64,000 nt of DNA from Davidsoniella eucalypti. Its lineage: Eukaryota; Ascomycota; Sordariomycetes; Microascales; Ceratocystidaceae. Below are positions 52,952 to 64,000 of this stretch, piece by piece (the stretch's first letter is position 1; every line of letters starts with the position of its first letter). The stretch spans positions 62,001-126,000 of the forward strand of contig RMBW01000082.1 of NCBI GenBank assembly GCA_004009845.1, read 5' to 3'. Position numbers and translations under genes: made by a program. A model generated the notes under the pieces. It saw only the letters and a program-made list of their open reading frames with translations, ran no database searches and was not told the origin of the DNA.

Positions 52952-54035
52952 ACGTACTTCACCACTTCGCGGGCCACTTTTCCAGACTACCTAACTTGCA
53001 ACCCTCATAACTCCACGAAAAAGTGGTCAAATCAATTACTTCTACTCGGAATCCGATGAACTACTTGCATCTATCGCCTCTGGGCAGGTCATTGCATTGT
53101 GGCCGGCCTTACGACAGATGCCACAGTGCCGCGTGCTCGTTTTGCGCCGTATTGACGACCCCTCCCCCGCACCTTTGTCTCGTCCTTCCTGCTCAACAAC
53201 GCCCTTCTCCACCAAAAGCTGGCTGGCTTCCTCACCGGTAAGAGGTCCCGAATCCTGTAATCGGGTTCTTTTGGCCCGACGGCGTTTCGAGAGGGCTTCG
53301 TTAGCCTCTCGAAGTGCCTTGACCTCACTGGACAAAAGTGTAAGCTGGTGGTTAACAGCTACCGTAGCCTTGGCCAATTGGTCAACAGGCTAAATTCGGT
53401 GTTGGAGAGCTTCCTTGATGCTTGGTCACTCGATCCTTGATGAGAGTCGACTGTGAAATGGCCTCCAAAGCCCGTCTCGTCGAAGTTGTAGAAATCGCAG
53501 TCCTAGATAGCGTACTTCGCACGCATGTTGGTGACCAACCACGCGTCCAACACATGGGGATCTTCTTGCAAAGCCCTTTGGTAGTCGTAAATGTGAGAGA
53601 AACGCGTACAGAGCTCTGGTTGTCGTGCAACAAAGCGGTCGGTTCCGATGAGTTGAAGGTCGCGTATCTCGAGAAAACGATTGGCCATATCTTTCACGTC
53701 AACCCTCCAGGGGGAAAACCCTCTTGCATCTAGCTGGAAGATATATTGAAAAATCGACTCCTCTTCACTCGGGGTCAAAATCGGCAAGCCGTGGGTTCTA
53801 TCGGCATCATCAAAGGCTCTTCCAGCTATTCTGTACTGGAGCGTCGTTCGTGGGACATCGAATAGCTTTGTGAGCTTTCAAATACTCAATCGCGGTGTCG
53901 TTCGCTTTGCTTCGATCACAAGAATGATTTGACACTTGAGGAGAAGGTTTGGCATCGTAAGTGCGTAAGTAAATGCGTCTTGAAGTTGGAGTGGTGGTGG
54001 CGGGGAAAAGTGGCCCGCGAAGTGGTGAAGTACGT
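52952..54035 (-). mobile_element. Fot1/pogo-like DNA transposon, internally deleted
   Basis: 1084 bp with 32-bp perfect terminal inverted repeats (starting ACGTACTTCACCACTTCGCG) and a TA duplication (52950-52951, 54036-54037), as for the Tc1/mariner-pogo superfamily. It encodes the ends of a transposase but lacks most of the catalytic domain. The element landed at the left edge of the diverged array copy that starts at 54036. Confidence 0.92.
53042..53955 (-). pseudogene. Fot1/pogo-like transposase remnant
   Basis: Sense order: an N-terminal psq-type helix-turn-helix region (NDTAIEYLKAHK, then after a frame change FDVPRTTLQYRIAGRAF); a CENP-B/Tc5-type DNA-binding segment (LTPSEEESIFQYIFQLDARG, ending at AWLVTN); a stop; YNFDETGF, the first catalytic aspartate motif of this family; then, without the rest of the DDE domain, a C-terminal region with SKRRRAKRTRL and the cysteine/histidine motif CGICRKAGHNAMTC. 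At least one frameshift, one stop and an internal deletion of several hundred bases make it inactive. It could still be mobilised in trans because both termini are perfect. Confidence 0.85.
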
Positions 54036-56183
54036 TATTAGGATAGAGATGATAAGACCGAAGGGGCGATAATTTGATGATTAGGAATTATTGTTTCAAC
54101 CTTGATAAATAAACTGCATTACCGTAGCGGTGAGCTCAGTGTGAAGACCCAACCCTGATAAACGGCATAACCATGATGACAATATAGAAAATTCCAGAGA
54201 CATTTATACCAATTAGTACTCAGATTATAGAAAATTATGATGTATTTGAATCCCGCTTGTAGAATATACTTGATTTATCTAGTCAATTGCGGTATTTGAA
54301 TATAATTGAGCTTTTTTGAAATCCCCAAGTAGACTTAAACTCTTTTTCTAACATGAAAAAGAGAAAGGATCCAAAGCTAAGAGCTAAAACAAGCTGAACT
54401 GTTATTACCGATATCAAGAGATCTTTTGGTTAGCTGTGACAAGATGGCCCCTTTCTCATTTGATTACCAATATGTAATGATTCTGTAGTTTGTTCATTTG
54501 TTCTGTGGCAGGAGTGTCTGTTTAGTTTGCCCCCGGTTTATAAATCATCATGATCAAATGACCTAAAACCCATTTTCTCAAGCCGTGGGTTGTTTATAAT
54601 TGAAATTGAAGGATGAGGGATTGAGAGAAGTCAACCTATCTTTGAGTTTAGAGATGGCTTACGATCAAATAGAAGTTGATTTAGGAACATCAAGTGTATC
54701 AAGTATTTTGATATTATCATTGCAGAGTTTGGCAAGAACTCAAGTGATCGAAATAATTGTCACATACTCACTGTCTGGTGTCAAAATTGTGCCGATAACA
54801 AAAGTTGGGACTTTTGATATCACCAAGTAGAACGTAGAGTTGCTAAAAACCCAGCCATATACAGTCTTTTATAGTAGGGTATGTAGCTAGCTATGAGTAC
54901 TGGCATAGTGAATACAAGTCGTATTATTCTATAGTGCCGCTTAATGTTCAAGGTGGACATTATTGCTGTTGGTAGAACCTGAAAGATTATGATACATAAT
55001 GATACTAATATTGTTTACTACTGGTATACAGATCAATATTGTATCAAATGCACAACGAAACTTTCGAACTTCTAAGATTGAAGCCACACTGTTAGATACC
55101 TTTGCAAATTCACCAATACAAGGTAGCATAGTATTCTATATAAAGGTGGCTATACCATTGTTTTAACTGAGGAGTAAAGAGAAGAGGATTGTATATACAA
55201 CTACAGTGATATGTTAGTTCCAAGAGCAACTCAGTTCATAATCGCTATATCTATCATTATATATGTACTCTGACTTTCTCCAGTATTGTCTTAATAATGT
55301 GTGATACCGGCATACAGAGCAGCCATATACAAGCGAAATAAACAATATTTATAGAGCTCTAAGGTGAACTACGGCCACACAATAACGCCTGATGGACATA
55401 CGTTCGTTTAGCTCAATAAATGTCTATATAGTCTCTCGACGCTTGCAATGAAACGTAAGTCGTCAATTATCAATGAAACAAAATACTTAACGTTATTAAA
55501 AACATACGAGAAGGACTACCACTGAGCTTAGTGTGTCTATATCAGATTCAGCTTTAGTTCTATGTCTGGTAGATAAGTATTTCGGTGTTGCTCTCTACTA
55601 TCGCCGAGGAAAGTAGTTGACGGATAGCATTGACAACATGAGAAATACTTAACGTTTTTGCCATTCTAAAACCTTTGTAATCTTTGTTATCACTGCATCC
55701 TTTGCATCAAAGATTTTAGCTCATGTATATGGCATTCAAGACTTAGGCAATAGACTCGGGTTGAAACTGCTTACAAAGTTGGGAATTTTTATCCATAACT
55801 ATATACTTCAAAAACAGTCATCATTTCACAGGATAAATATTGTTTATAATTGCCCTATACAGTGTAGAAAAGGCAATCTTCTTCTCTTGGGTATCTTCTT
55901 TCATAGCTGATGCCAGAATCATATCTTCATTTGTTAGTTCAGCTTCCGGGCCACAATAACAGCATTTATACATAACGTAGGCAGATATCACGTTTTAGTC
56001 ATACAATACCTAGTATCAATACAAATAACATGAGACATAAAATAAAAAAGATACACCTCGAATGCCATGATTCCCATTTTAGTTGATGATTATGATTCCA
56101 CTTCAACTCGTCCCCATCTCCACTAGTGATCCAGGTAATCATTATAATTCTATTCTTTCTCACAATATAATTTCTCTAGTGAC
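54036..56183 (+). repeat. Diverged copy of the array's AT-rich block
   Basis: Aligns along its length with 17347-19468 plus 25857-25940 (and copies), with many substitutions and small indels, including a 9-bp insertion near 54735. No solo LTR and no element E at the equivalent sites. It lacks the GC-rich tail; similarity fades near 56183. No gene. Confidence 0.88.
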
Positions 56184-56344
56184 ATGACATTTCTACATAG
56201 AAGGTTATACATGTGGACTTCCCCACCTATATATCACAGATGCCCGATAAGCGAGCATGTCGATCACTTCGGTAGTTTGATATGCCAAGCTTTATAACGA
56301 AAACAAACAATTTGTCTTATTGAGGAATACACGATCCACAGCAT

Positions 56345-57545
56345 CTACATGATGACCGTGCCAACCAAATGTAAGTTCGACGTCCACCGTTCCCTATCCA
56401 GCCAAAGTCTTGGTAAAGCTTTGATCCCACAGCATACATTCTGGTACCCTGTTGCATCTCCAATGAGCTTGAGAATGCTCATAGAGTATTCCCGATTTTC
56501 GGCCTTTTGCGCCTCCGCTGCGGCAATAAATAGCGGCCATACTACTGTATGGCTTCCAGGCGCCTCGAGATCTAACTGACTGAGCAGGTCTCGTATTCGG
56601 ACAATATTCCCACTCAGCTTAAGATCGGGGTTTTCTTGGCTGGATGGAAGTTCACGGCAATGTAGTGCGTGAAGAACATAGATTTCGAACGACAGCCGGA
56701 ATATGTTTTCTAGTATCTGAATATGGCTTCGGAGTTTGTCTTTAGGTGGTTCTGAACAGATGATGGCTTCCACTGGCCAAGTCTTGCCTGGTGGTCGGCT
56801 GCTCGATACTAGTCAGGGGTGCAAATAGAACTCTAGTGAAGCTCCCGATAGCTCGTCCAACGTCAAGAATCGGGAGTGTAAAAAATGTAATTCTATAATG
56901 TAGTTAGTCAAACTATTGTTAGTCTCCTTCCTTGAATTGGAGTTTGATCCTGCGTATAGAGTGATCGCTGTCTCGTTTTTACATCTACCGTAAACAAACT
57001 AGTAGTGCCGGGGGTAGAGTGGGGGATAGGAAGAAGAAACTACTACTGTGACACAAACAACTTTAGCAGGTCCTTGTTCTCAGTCATATGCTAGATTCGT
57101 TCCTGACACAGCACCAGTACGAAAACCCGCAAACCCCGTTGACTAACTTTCTGTTCTATCAAAGTCGTTTTTAAAGCAGGACTAACCCGCTCCTTTTCAT
57201 TAAAAACTTGGCTCAAAAATGCTTCTTCCTGCAGAAGTGGTAGGCATATGTTTTGATTTTGAAAGAGCAACTGCGCCCCCCACGGCTCGAGAAGCTTTTC
57301 TACTATCGTGAGTTTTTTGGCACTGGGAGACATTGACACCACCATTCCAAGAGGCTGTTTCTTGACACGAGCAAAGATAACAGGTCCTGCAGCAGGGTTG
57401 GCCTGAGGCTTAATCACCCACATAATTCCAGTCGACAGGTGTAACATTGCCAGATAGTTAGCCAAGACTTGAGAGTCACGGGTGACGTCGGCTCCAATTA
57501 TATGGGTGTTTCCTCCCTCCTCTTCTTCGATCAGAATTGAAGTCT
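56345..57545 (-). pseudogene. Fungal-specific transcription factor remnant
   Basis: Two separated pieces of what looks like one gene. The upstream piece (57545-57091) has THIIGADVTRDSQVLANYLA, PVIFARVKKQPLGMVVSM and CLPLLQEEAFLSQVFNEKE, typical of the regulatory domain of fungal Zn2Cys6 factors. The downstream piece (56773-56345, ending in a stop) has LEAPGSHTVVWPLFIAAAEA and IGDATGYQNVCCGIKALPRL, the usual C-terminus of that domain. The 300 bp between them carry stops in the expected frame. No Zn2Cys6 cluster is seen upstream, where the sequence becomes AT-rich at about 57575. A truncated, dead gene is most likely. Confidence 0.65.
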
Positions 57546-57833
57546 GTTTAGTGCCTGTTTTTGACTTCGGTTTTAAGATTTTTTTTATTTATATAAAGGA
57601 ATTTATAATCCCACAAAAGAGACATCATTTAGTAGGACATTTTGTTCCAACAATCATCTGAATGTAGCAATAAAAACAAAGTCCATGAAGCAAACTGAAT
57701 CCAAATCGGATCCCAAAAAAACAAACATGAGCCGTAAGGCATGCCACAACAAAGTATTTAATATACTTATGCTGTATAGAAAGATACAGACCAATCCTAA
57801 ATATGTACTCATCTAACAACAAAACAGCCATCA

Positions 57834-57892
57834 CCTTCCATCATCACCCGAACATACTCGATTTCCCGCACGCCAGTGAACACCTTCCACCA
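57834..57892 (-). repeat. Short repeats downstream of the permease stop
   Basis: Sense TTCACTGGCGTGCGGGAAAT copies with two changes the coding segment at about 57968-57991, and TTCGGGTAATGGTGGAAGG is followed by a near-copy TTCGGGTGATGATGGAAGG. It is a local duplication of the last coding bases into the 3' untranslated region. Confidence 0.7.
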
Positions 57893-60218
57893 TTACCCGA
57901 ATATACGATCAAGCACACGATCGTAGAGGCCAAGGTTTGTCTCCGGAACATAACTGTTCTCGTATTCCTCGATTTCCCGAACACCAGTGAACAGATCGAC
58001 TTCCTCTGGGCGGCGCCAAGTTGTCCGCTTGACGATTTTGTACACGATGAACATGACCGGGAAGACACCGACCATGGTGTACGAAAACAGAAACGTCGTG
58101 ACACTCCAGTGACCGGGGAGAAAGACGGCGTAGCCACCAACAAACGTCATGATGATCGTACCGACCAGGGAGTACCAGGCGGCAAAGGGCTGGAAAGCAC
58201 TGGTGTACGGTAGGGTATTCCGGTCGACACCCTGCGTCTTGCAGGCGTAAAAAAAGGCGAGGTATGCCGCGCTCATCACTGCAAAGTTCATCAGCTGCGA
58301 CGCAGTGACCAGAGACACAAACCATGTAAGGACCTTGGCCGAGCTAGAGCTGAGCTGAAGGAAACTCAGGAAAGCAACAGCCAAAACGGCAGCAGTACAG
58401 TAGTATGGCACTCCGTCTTTGTTGCAAGTGACGAAGAATCGCGGCGCCTTTCTTTCTAGAGCTAGACCAAGAAGAGAACGGGAAGCACAGTATACGTAAC
58501 TGTTTCCGGCACTCTGTGAAATGAATGTGGTTAGTTGACTATATTTTGAAGAGATAAAAAAAGGGAGAGAAGACAAGGGATATGACATGTGTGTGACATC
58601 TATAGAGAGGTGGAACTTACGAACGCAGCTGTGAGCACAAGTGCGTTGATGATGTGGGGCAGAACTCCAATCTTGAGGCGAGCCATGGCAACGACATAGC
58701 TATTGGTATGTGTTAGTAAAATACAAGAGAGCCTAATCTAATTCGATAGAGACTTGGAAGAACTTACGGGGAAGCCGCGGCACCTGGCTTGTCGTTGAGG
58801 AACGCATCGATAAGGGTCTGATCGTCGTAGGGAAGTAGGATTCCAACACACAGTGCACCCAGGATGAAGAAGACAGTTAGACGATAGAAGACGGCGTTGT
58901 AGGCCTTGGGCAAGACTTGACGAGGGTTGATCGTCTCTCCAGCTGCCATGGAAACGTAGTCGGGACCAGCAATGATGAAAGAGGCCTGAATCAGGCACTG
59001 CATGAAACCAAGGAAGTACCCCAACTTGCCTGGGTAGTATATCGTGGTGAAGGCACCAGGATCTTTCCAGTAGCGGAAACCGAACCGATCACCAAGAGGA
59101 TTTCCACCCAGCATGACGATGAAGGTGAAGATGATGAGAGCAATGATCAAAATCATCTTACCCAGGGCGGCCCAGAATTCGACTTCACCATACCACTTGA
59201 CAGCCAGGAGGTTGATGACTCCATAGAGAACGACGATGATGGCAATAATCACTCCAGTAGGAATGGCTTCAGTCCAATACTGGATGATGACATTGCAGGC
59301 GACGATTTCAAACGGAACCATGGCAGCTTCGAAGATGAAGAAGTTCCAACCAGCAGCAAAACCAAAGGCCTCATCAATGTAGCGACCGGCAAACGTGATG
59401 AAAGGCGATGAGATGGGCAGGTATGTGACCATCTCAGCCATGGAAGTGGTGACCGCAAGGATAATAGTACACCAGATTGAAAAGGCAATCAAGAGGGAGG
59501 CGGGGCCACCCGCAATGAGACCTTTGCCTATTTGAACCTATAAGATGACAGACAAAATGGTAAGCGAACTGGTAGGCTACAACGATATGTCAGACAGGGC
59601 AGAAGGAACATCAAAGGATATATGTAACCATCTAGCCGTGTGGCTAGCTGGCTATTAGCAACCCGTTACTTATACTTACGTAGAGGGCGGTTCCAATGGT
59701 ACCACCAATGCCTGCATGAGAAGAAGCATGTTAGTCAATCAATCTAATAATATAGGGCGGGAGGTTGCTTTGAGGGACACAGCGGATATTCCAAGGGAAT
59801 GGAAGCGATATGGAAGATCGACCGTGGGGCAATGGCTGTGCTACAGGGAAGAAGGCAAGAAGAACAATGGAAGACTGCAGAGAAAGGGTGGGGATGGTAG
59901 ATCTGTTGGAAGGGCGTATTGACAAGAGGGAAGAGCTGCTAGGGGGGACAATAGAAGTGGAAAACACTTACCAATCAACTGGATATGGCGAGACCTCAGC
60001 TTGCGGTGCGTATGGTCCTGGTTCGAGCTCTCGTTGTCAGTGAGGACAACAGGCGAGTCGGTTGACGACGAGCTGAAGAAGGTCATCGATCCCCTTTTCT
60101 CGGAATCGGCTACGTCGGCGGCCGCCGTCAATTTGCCCGGAAGGGACCCGACGTCACGAACCATGGTGGAGATGGTGATTGGCAAGGCAAGATCCTGATC
60201 TGTTATAGAAGTGGGCAA
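57893..60218 (-). CDS. Amino-acid permease (YAT family), five exons
   Basis: Plasma-membrane amino-acid/proton symporter of the fungal APC superfamily. Exons on the minus strand: 60218 (or 60164)-59972, 59711-59680, 59537-58768, 58699-58621, 58513-57893. All four introns have GTAAGT donors and AG acceptors, and phases agree. The product is 582 residues, or 564 from the second methionine (MVRDVG), the usual size. The N-terminus is cytosolic and serine/acid-rich. The first transmembrane entry reads RKLRSRHIQLIGIGGTIGTA, the hallmark of the family, and is assembled across exons 1-3. LPISSPFITFAGRYIDEAFG and AAGWNFFIFEAAMVPFEI suggest a basic/neutral amino-acid or AGP2-like branch; the substrate cannot be told. 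The C-terminus ends EEVDLFTGVREIEEYENSY...DRIFG. No disruption seen. It is the only clearly intact host gene here. Confidence 0.92.
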
Positions 60219-60394
60219 GGAGAAGGACGAGGGTGGTAGCTGATATATGTGTGATAACGATAATAGTTATTGGAGAAAGAGGCAGAGAAGCACAAAGTAA
60301 GGAATATGAAGGGAAATACTGATTGAGAAAGACGAGGTTGTTGTAGATGGAGTCAAGACAGGTGAATCTGAGTTTTGGGAGTGGACATGCTACG

Positions 60395-60404
60395 CTCTTT
60401 ATAG
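60395..60404 (-). promoter_or_regulatory. Probable TATA box of the permease gene
   Basis: Sense TCTATAAAGA about 180 bp before the upstream ATG. Two GATAA motifs on the plus strand near 60251-60263 could be GATA-factor sites, which often control nitrogen-related permeases; this is a motif match only. Confidence 0.45.
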
Positions 60405-63400
60405 AACATGATATTGTTGGGTGGCTATAAAGAGACAAGCTGAAGTCCTATAACTTCTAGGTGCCAAAAAGGGGTGTAATATGTAGTTGCCATGCTGCTG
60501 CGAACAGACTAGAGAGGCAAAAGTAGGCAACATAATCACAGATTAACACAGGCTTCTTTCTTGTCAGCTGAAGTCAAGACTTGTGCTATCAGCTGTGTAT
60601 GTAAACGAAGCTTCAACAACGGCAAAATGTGTCAAAGATGCTGCATATTCCTAGAGTGGCAATTTCAAGCATTGGCATCAGTGCTTCTGCTTCTGCTTCT
60701 GCTCCTGTTTTGCTACTCGTACCTTTTGCTTCTGATTCTCTCCGGCTTCTACTACTCTTGGCCAATGTTAAGCCTGTCCTTGCTTTGTTTATATCTTTTA
60801 TATATATATATAAAAAAAAATTATAGGGATTAGGTCCGACTAACCAATTAGCGACACTAAATTAACTCTTGTGCACAAGTGATTTTGCGGGGCCTGTCAT
60901 CACAATCGAGGACAAAGTTTTATAGTAGTAAATTTATTGTATAATGTGTTTGTGTAGGCGTATAATTATGACACCTTTTCCGCTATAAGGCTATCTGTCA
61001 CCCTATAAGAAGGCCAGCATGGTTACTTTAGCATGCCCCACAATCAACCTCCAATTGTAGTGCTGAGCTAAGCTGCTATAGCGGCTCAACTAGGCCTAGC
61101 ACAGCTTATCTCGTCTTCATAGTTGCTGAGCCGGCCAAATATAACTGTACATTCTTGACTACAAATATGATTACCAAAGTCGGGAAATCCATGCAAGCAA
61201 ACAAGCCCATAAAATTGCCCCATGTGAACTGAAAACCACGCATCTGGCAAAAAAAAAAAAAAAAAAAAAAAAAAGACAGCTTTGAGTTTACAATGGCTAA
61301 ATCCTTGTGGTGAATTCTCTGGGCTATTGAAGAAGATATCCCAAAGCAGCCTGAAAACTACGTATGCAATATTTCTCTCTTTTCGAGATTGAATTTTATC
61401 GCCTCGATTACAATGCCACATACCTCAGATTTTATCTTAGCCTGGCTTCTCTTTCTCTTCGTCTTGGCTGTCCCACATGTTCGCTGCAGATCAAATCCAG
61501 GTTGCATCCTTGTTCAATTCCGTGGGTTAACTCACTTGCAGGTTTTTGGCAGGCTTTTGAAGTCCGGCCATATCCCAAGTAATTTACAGCTAGAGTTGCC
61601 CTGCAGTATAGAATATAGCACTCGTTATTTCTATGACGCCATAGGTGCATATGATTGCGAGAACAGCGACAAATATTTGGTTGTAGTTTTCCCTTGTCCT
61701 TGATATTATTTGATGCAAGATTTTACCAAAGACACAAGGATTCATAGGATGAATTGAACTTGTCTTCCTTTTCTCGTCCCTTTCTCTCACCCCAGATTTT
61801 GGTAAAACAAACTTCAAGGCAAACGAACTTCTTCTATCTTGCTTACTCACAAAACGTCACTCAATCAGTCCGATCAGGATGGCGTCTTTCTAATAGCTCA
61901 AACCAGAGCTTATTGTGTTACATCTATTTCTAGAAAAGAATCTCAAATCTCAAGGCTGATGTTGCAATACTAGTAATCAAGCGTGTAAAAAGATCACCAT
62001 AATCCTGTAGTTTATTGTGGTCAATTTTACAAAGTAACCAGTAAGTTATGACAAGAATGTATTCCAACAAAATCACTCCTTTGTTCTATCTAACCCTAAA
62101 CATACATGTAGGGCACATCTACCATACTAAGGCTCATCTTGCATTCATTGTTTTATGCATAGTGAATTATGTACAGAACAGTTGCATATAGATACAATAC
62201 ATTGTTCTATTACTTAGCTTTCGATCTTATGTGACTTACAATCTTGTTACTAGAAGTCACTAATCATTCTACTACTAGTTTTACAGAAGTAAATGTGAAA
62301 CTTTACCTATATATGGAAATCTTTCTGTCATATTTCAACTTATACCACATCCCCTTCTCCATTTTTCTACATACTATTCTTCTAGAATTACTACAAACAG
62401 ATATCTCTTTACCCAATGAAGTCTTGTTAATACAAGCTATAATTGTAGTTGAATTGTTAAACAACCTTCAAGTTATTAGTAAAATCTAGTGACTTCATTT
62501 CCATTAAATGCTCATTTCAATCTACACAAGTTCAGATCTACTTTACCACATTATATAAATTTACACTCCCAAGTTCTCATTATAATTTAATTAGCCCCTA
62601 GCATACACTGTTTATATCTTACACAAAAGCTATTTCTGTTAACCAGTAATCGTTTTCCTTGTTTTGAGTTTTTAATCATTTGTTTATATTTCCACATCTC
62701 AGTAACCCTTCTAACCCTTCCAATAATATCCTATTTTCCGAACTCGCTTATCGAATTACAACCCTCATCTAGTTGCTAATATGACTACGGAATTAAAATA
62801 TAATTCTACTACCTTCATTTTCTATAATTAAATAACAGACTTTTTCTTCATTTAAAAACTTCCATCTTGTATACTATTAATACTCTTCACCTGTATTATA
62901 CATTAGCTGTATTGTTTTATTTCGCCTTGTACTATTGTTACGTATGTGATGTCTTTGTTAATATGAATCATCATGAATTTACAATTCATTGGCTATTTCA
63001 TTCCGTTAAAGCCGTTCATGCTTAATAGTGATAGTGTAGCGAACATATACTTAATCATGTATTCATTCACCCACTTAGCCCTGTGTATATTTCTTATTGT
63101 GTTTTTACTTGAATCTTCATCTACTATGCCATGAACCTAAAACCAAATATATCATTGTCTTATGCTAAAGCTATTCCTTGATTCATCAACTCCACCAGCT
63201 TCACTAATATACCCTTTGTCATTGTATCTCTAACAGCCACTAGCTTTCTCAGCATTTGAATATGTACTGAACATACTAATTATTCCATGTAAATGACATT
63301 GTGAATCTCGATGACAGTGATACAATTGGAATATCTTTACATTCAGTTGAAATCTACCAGCACTAATGAGTTTACCTCTTGACTTATGATAATAATATAG

Positions 63401-64000
63401 CCTTTATTCACTGAAATATTAACAACTTGTAGTACATCTACAGCTTTATAGCTCCATAAGATTAATGAATTAAAAATAAAAATAAAAACTTGTAGTACAA
63501 ACACAGATTTGGCAACCCTTATAGCAGCTGATACGCCGTCACATGACGAGTCACGTGAGATGTATAATGACACCAAGGACAGGTTTCTGCCTATGGCTTG
63601 GGGTTGCATTCTAGTCATAATCATATTGCAAGACTCTCTCCAGCATATCTCATTCATCGCTTCAATAGAAGTATATATCATACATAAATAGGGCTTTATT
63701 TATTAACATAGTTTACGGGTTGTTGCATTTGATGCATCAGCTAGCCTAGCAGAACTTGGGCTAATTTGTGTGATACCGGTGATACTTTTTTCATGTTCTT
63801 TTGAGTAATTGCGCGTCTTTTTTTTCTTTCTTTTACTATGTCTATTCTATTTTAGTTGCTTGTATCTATCTGCAGATGGAAGCTGCCCATTTGGGAGCTG
63901 GCTATACAGAATAAATATTCAGCCTGCAGTTTTGTCTTCCCAAACACCAAAATTCTTCCTATTTTGTTTTCAATGTGATTCCAACGGAATCCAGCATCGC
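60405..64000. other. AT-rich intergenic region, no gene recognised
   Basis: No reading frame with a recognisable product. Holds a (GCTTCT)n-like stretch at about 60680-60705, an A run at about 61252-61274, and a long pyrimidine-rich AT block at 62000-63300. The frames near 61389-61703 have a hydrophobic start but no family match and no supporting context, so they are not called. Confidence 0.55.
63336..63436 (+). repeat. Diverged fragment of the array block
   Basis: About 100 bp (GTTGAAATCTACCAGCACTA and what follows, to AACTTGT) similar to 26152-26250 and copies, with scattered substitutions. It shows that this repeat family extends beyond the array. Confidence 0.75.

Noticed and set aside
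57893..58213. Plus-strand frame opposite the last permease exon
   Set aside because: Antisense shadow of a spliced gene with clear family motifs.
61495..61530. GTTCAATTCC resembling a tRNA B box
   Set aside because: No A box at proper distance and the flanks do not form acceptor or T stems.
61389..61703. Frame with a hydrophobic start, possibly a small secreted protein
   Set aside because: No recognisable domain, no promoter or splice context, in AT-rich DNA.

Overview
The window is fungal nuclear DNA, most likely from a filamentous ascomycete. The evidence is a set of Ty3/Gypsy chromovirus retrotransposons with C-terminal chromodomains, a fungal Fot1/pogo transposon relic, a fungal-specific transcription-factor relic, a relic of a secreted intradiol dioxygenase, and one intact five-exon amino-acid permease gene with short GTAAGT-type introns. 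I cannot name the species.

Layout. (1) 1-15843: three nested LTR retrotransposons, all on the minus strand. Element B (1575-8087) sits in the 3' LTR of element C (1537-14350), and C sits in the gag of element D (1-15843, running off the left edge). Perfect 5-bp target duplications prove each step. (2) 15907-43824: an AT-rich array of head-to-tail segments. All end in the same GC-rich tail (...CGCCGAATAATACCTAGG), and at least five of the six junctions share the trinucleotide AGG with the source sequence. It includes a near-identical 10-kb duplication, a 4.2-kb internal unit, solo LTRs, a dioxygenase pseudogene and a later insertion, element E (19469-25851, minus). (3) 43822-49749: element F (plus). 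Its 5' LTR is cut off by the last AGG junction, and its 3' end lies inside a gene for a small secreted protein. (4) 49890-57545: AT-rich DNA with a Fot1-like relic (52952-54035), a diverged copy of part of the array (54036-56183) and a broken transcription-factor gene. (5) 57893-60218: the permease gene. (6) 60219-64000: AT-rich DNA without a gene I can support.

The five retrotransposons share one expression plan, read directly from the sequence. Gag stops at GAT-TTT-TAG or GAT-TTT-TGA, the -1 frame is open from that point into pol, and a stem-loop with compensatory changes follows. Just inside each 5' LTR is an 11-12 nt segment complementary to a site in the LTR itself, with matching changes between families, as expected for Tf1-type self-priming. 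Their Gags share an N-terminal hydrophobic segment and a GWCYLxLFkR domain that I do not recognise.

The relative order of events can be read. The 4-kb unit formed, then two solo LTRs arose in its second copy, then the 10-kb block was duplicated, then E inserted into one copy only. The array with its common 3' end and AGG junctions is the most unusual structure here and does not match a standard transposon insertion pattern.
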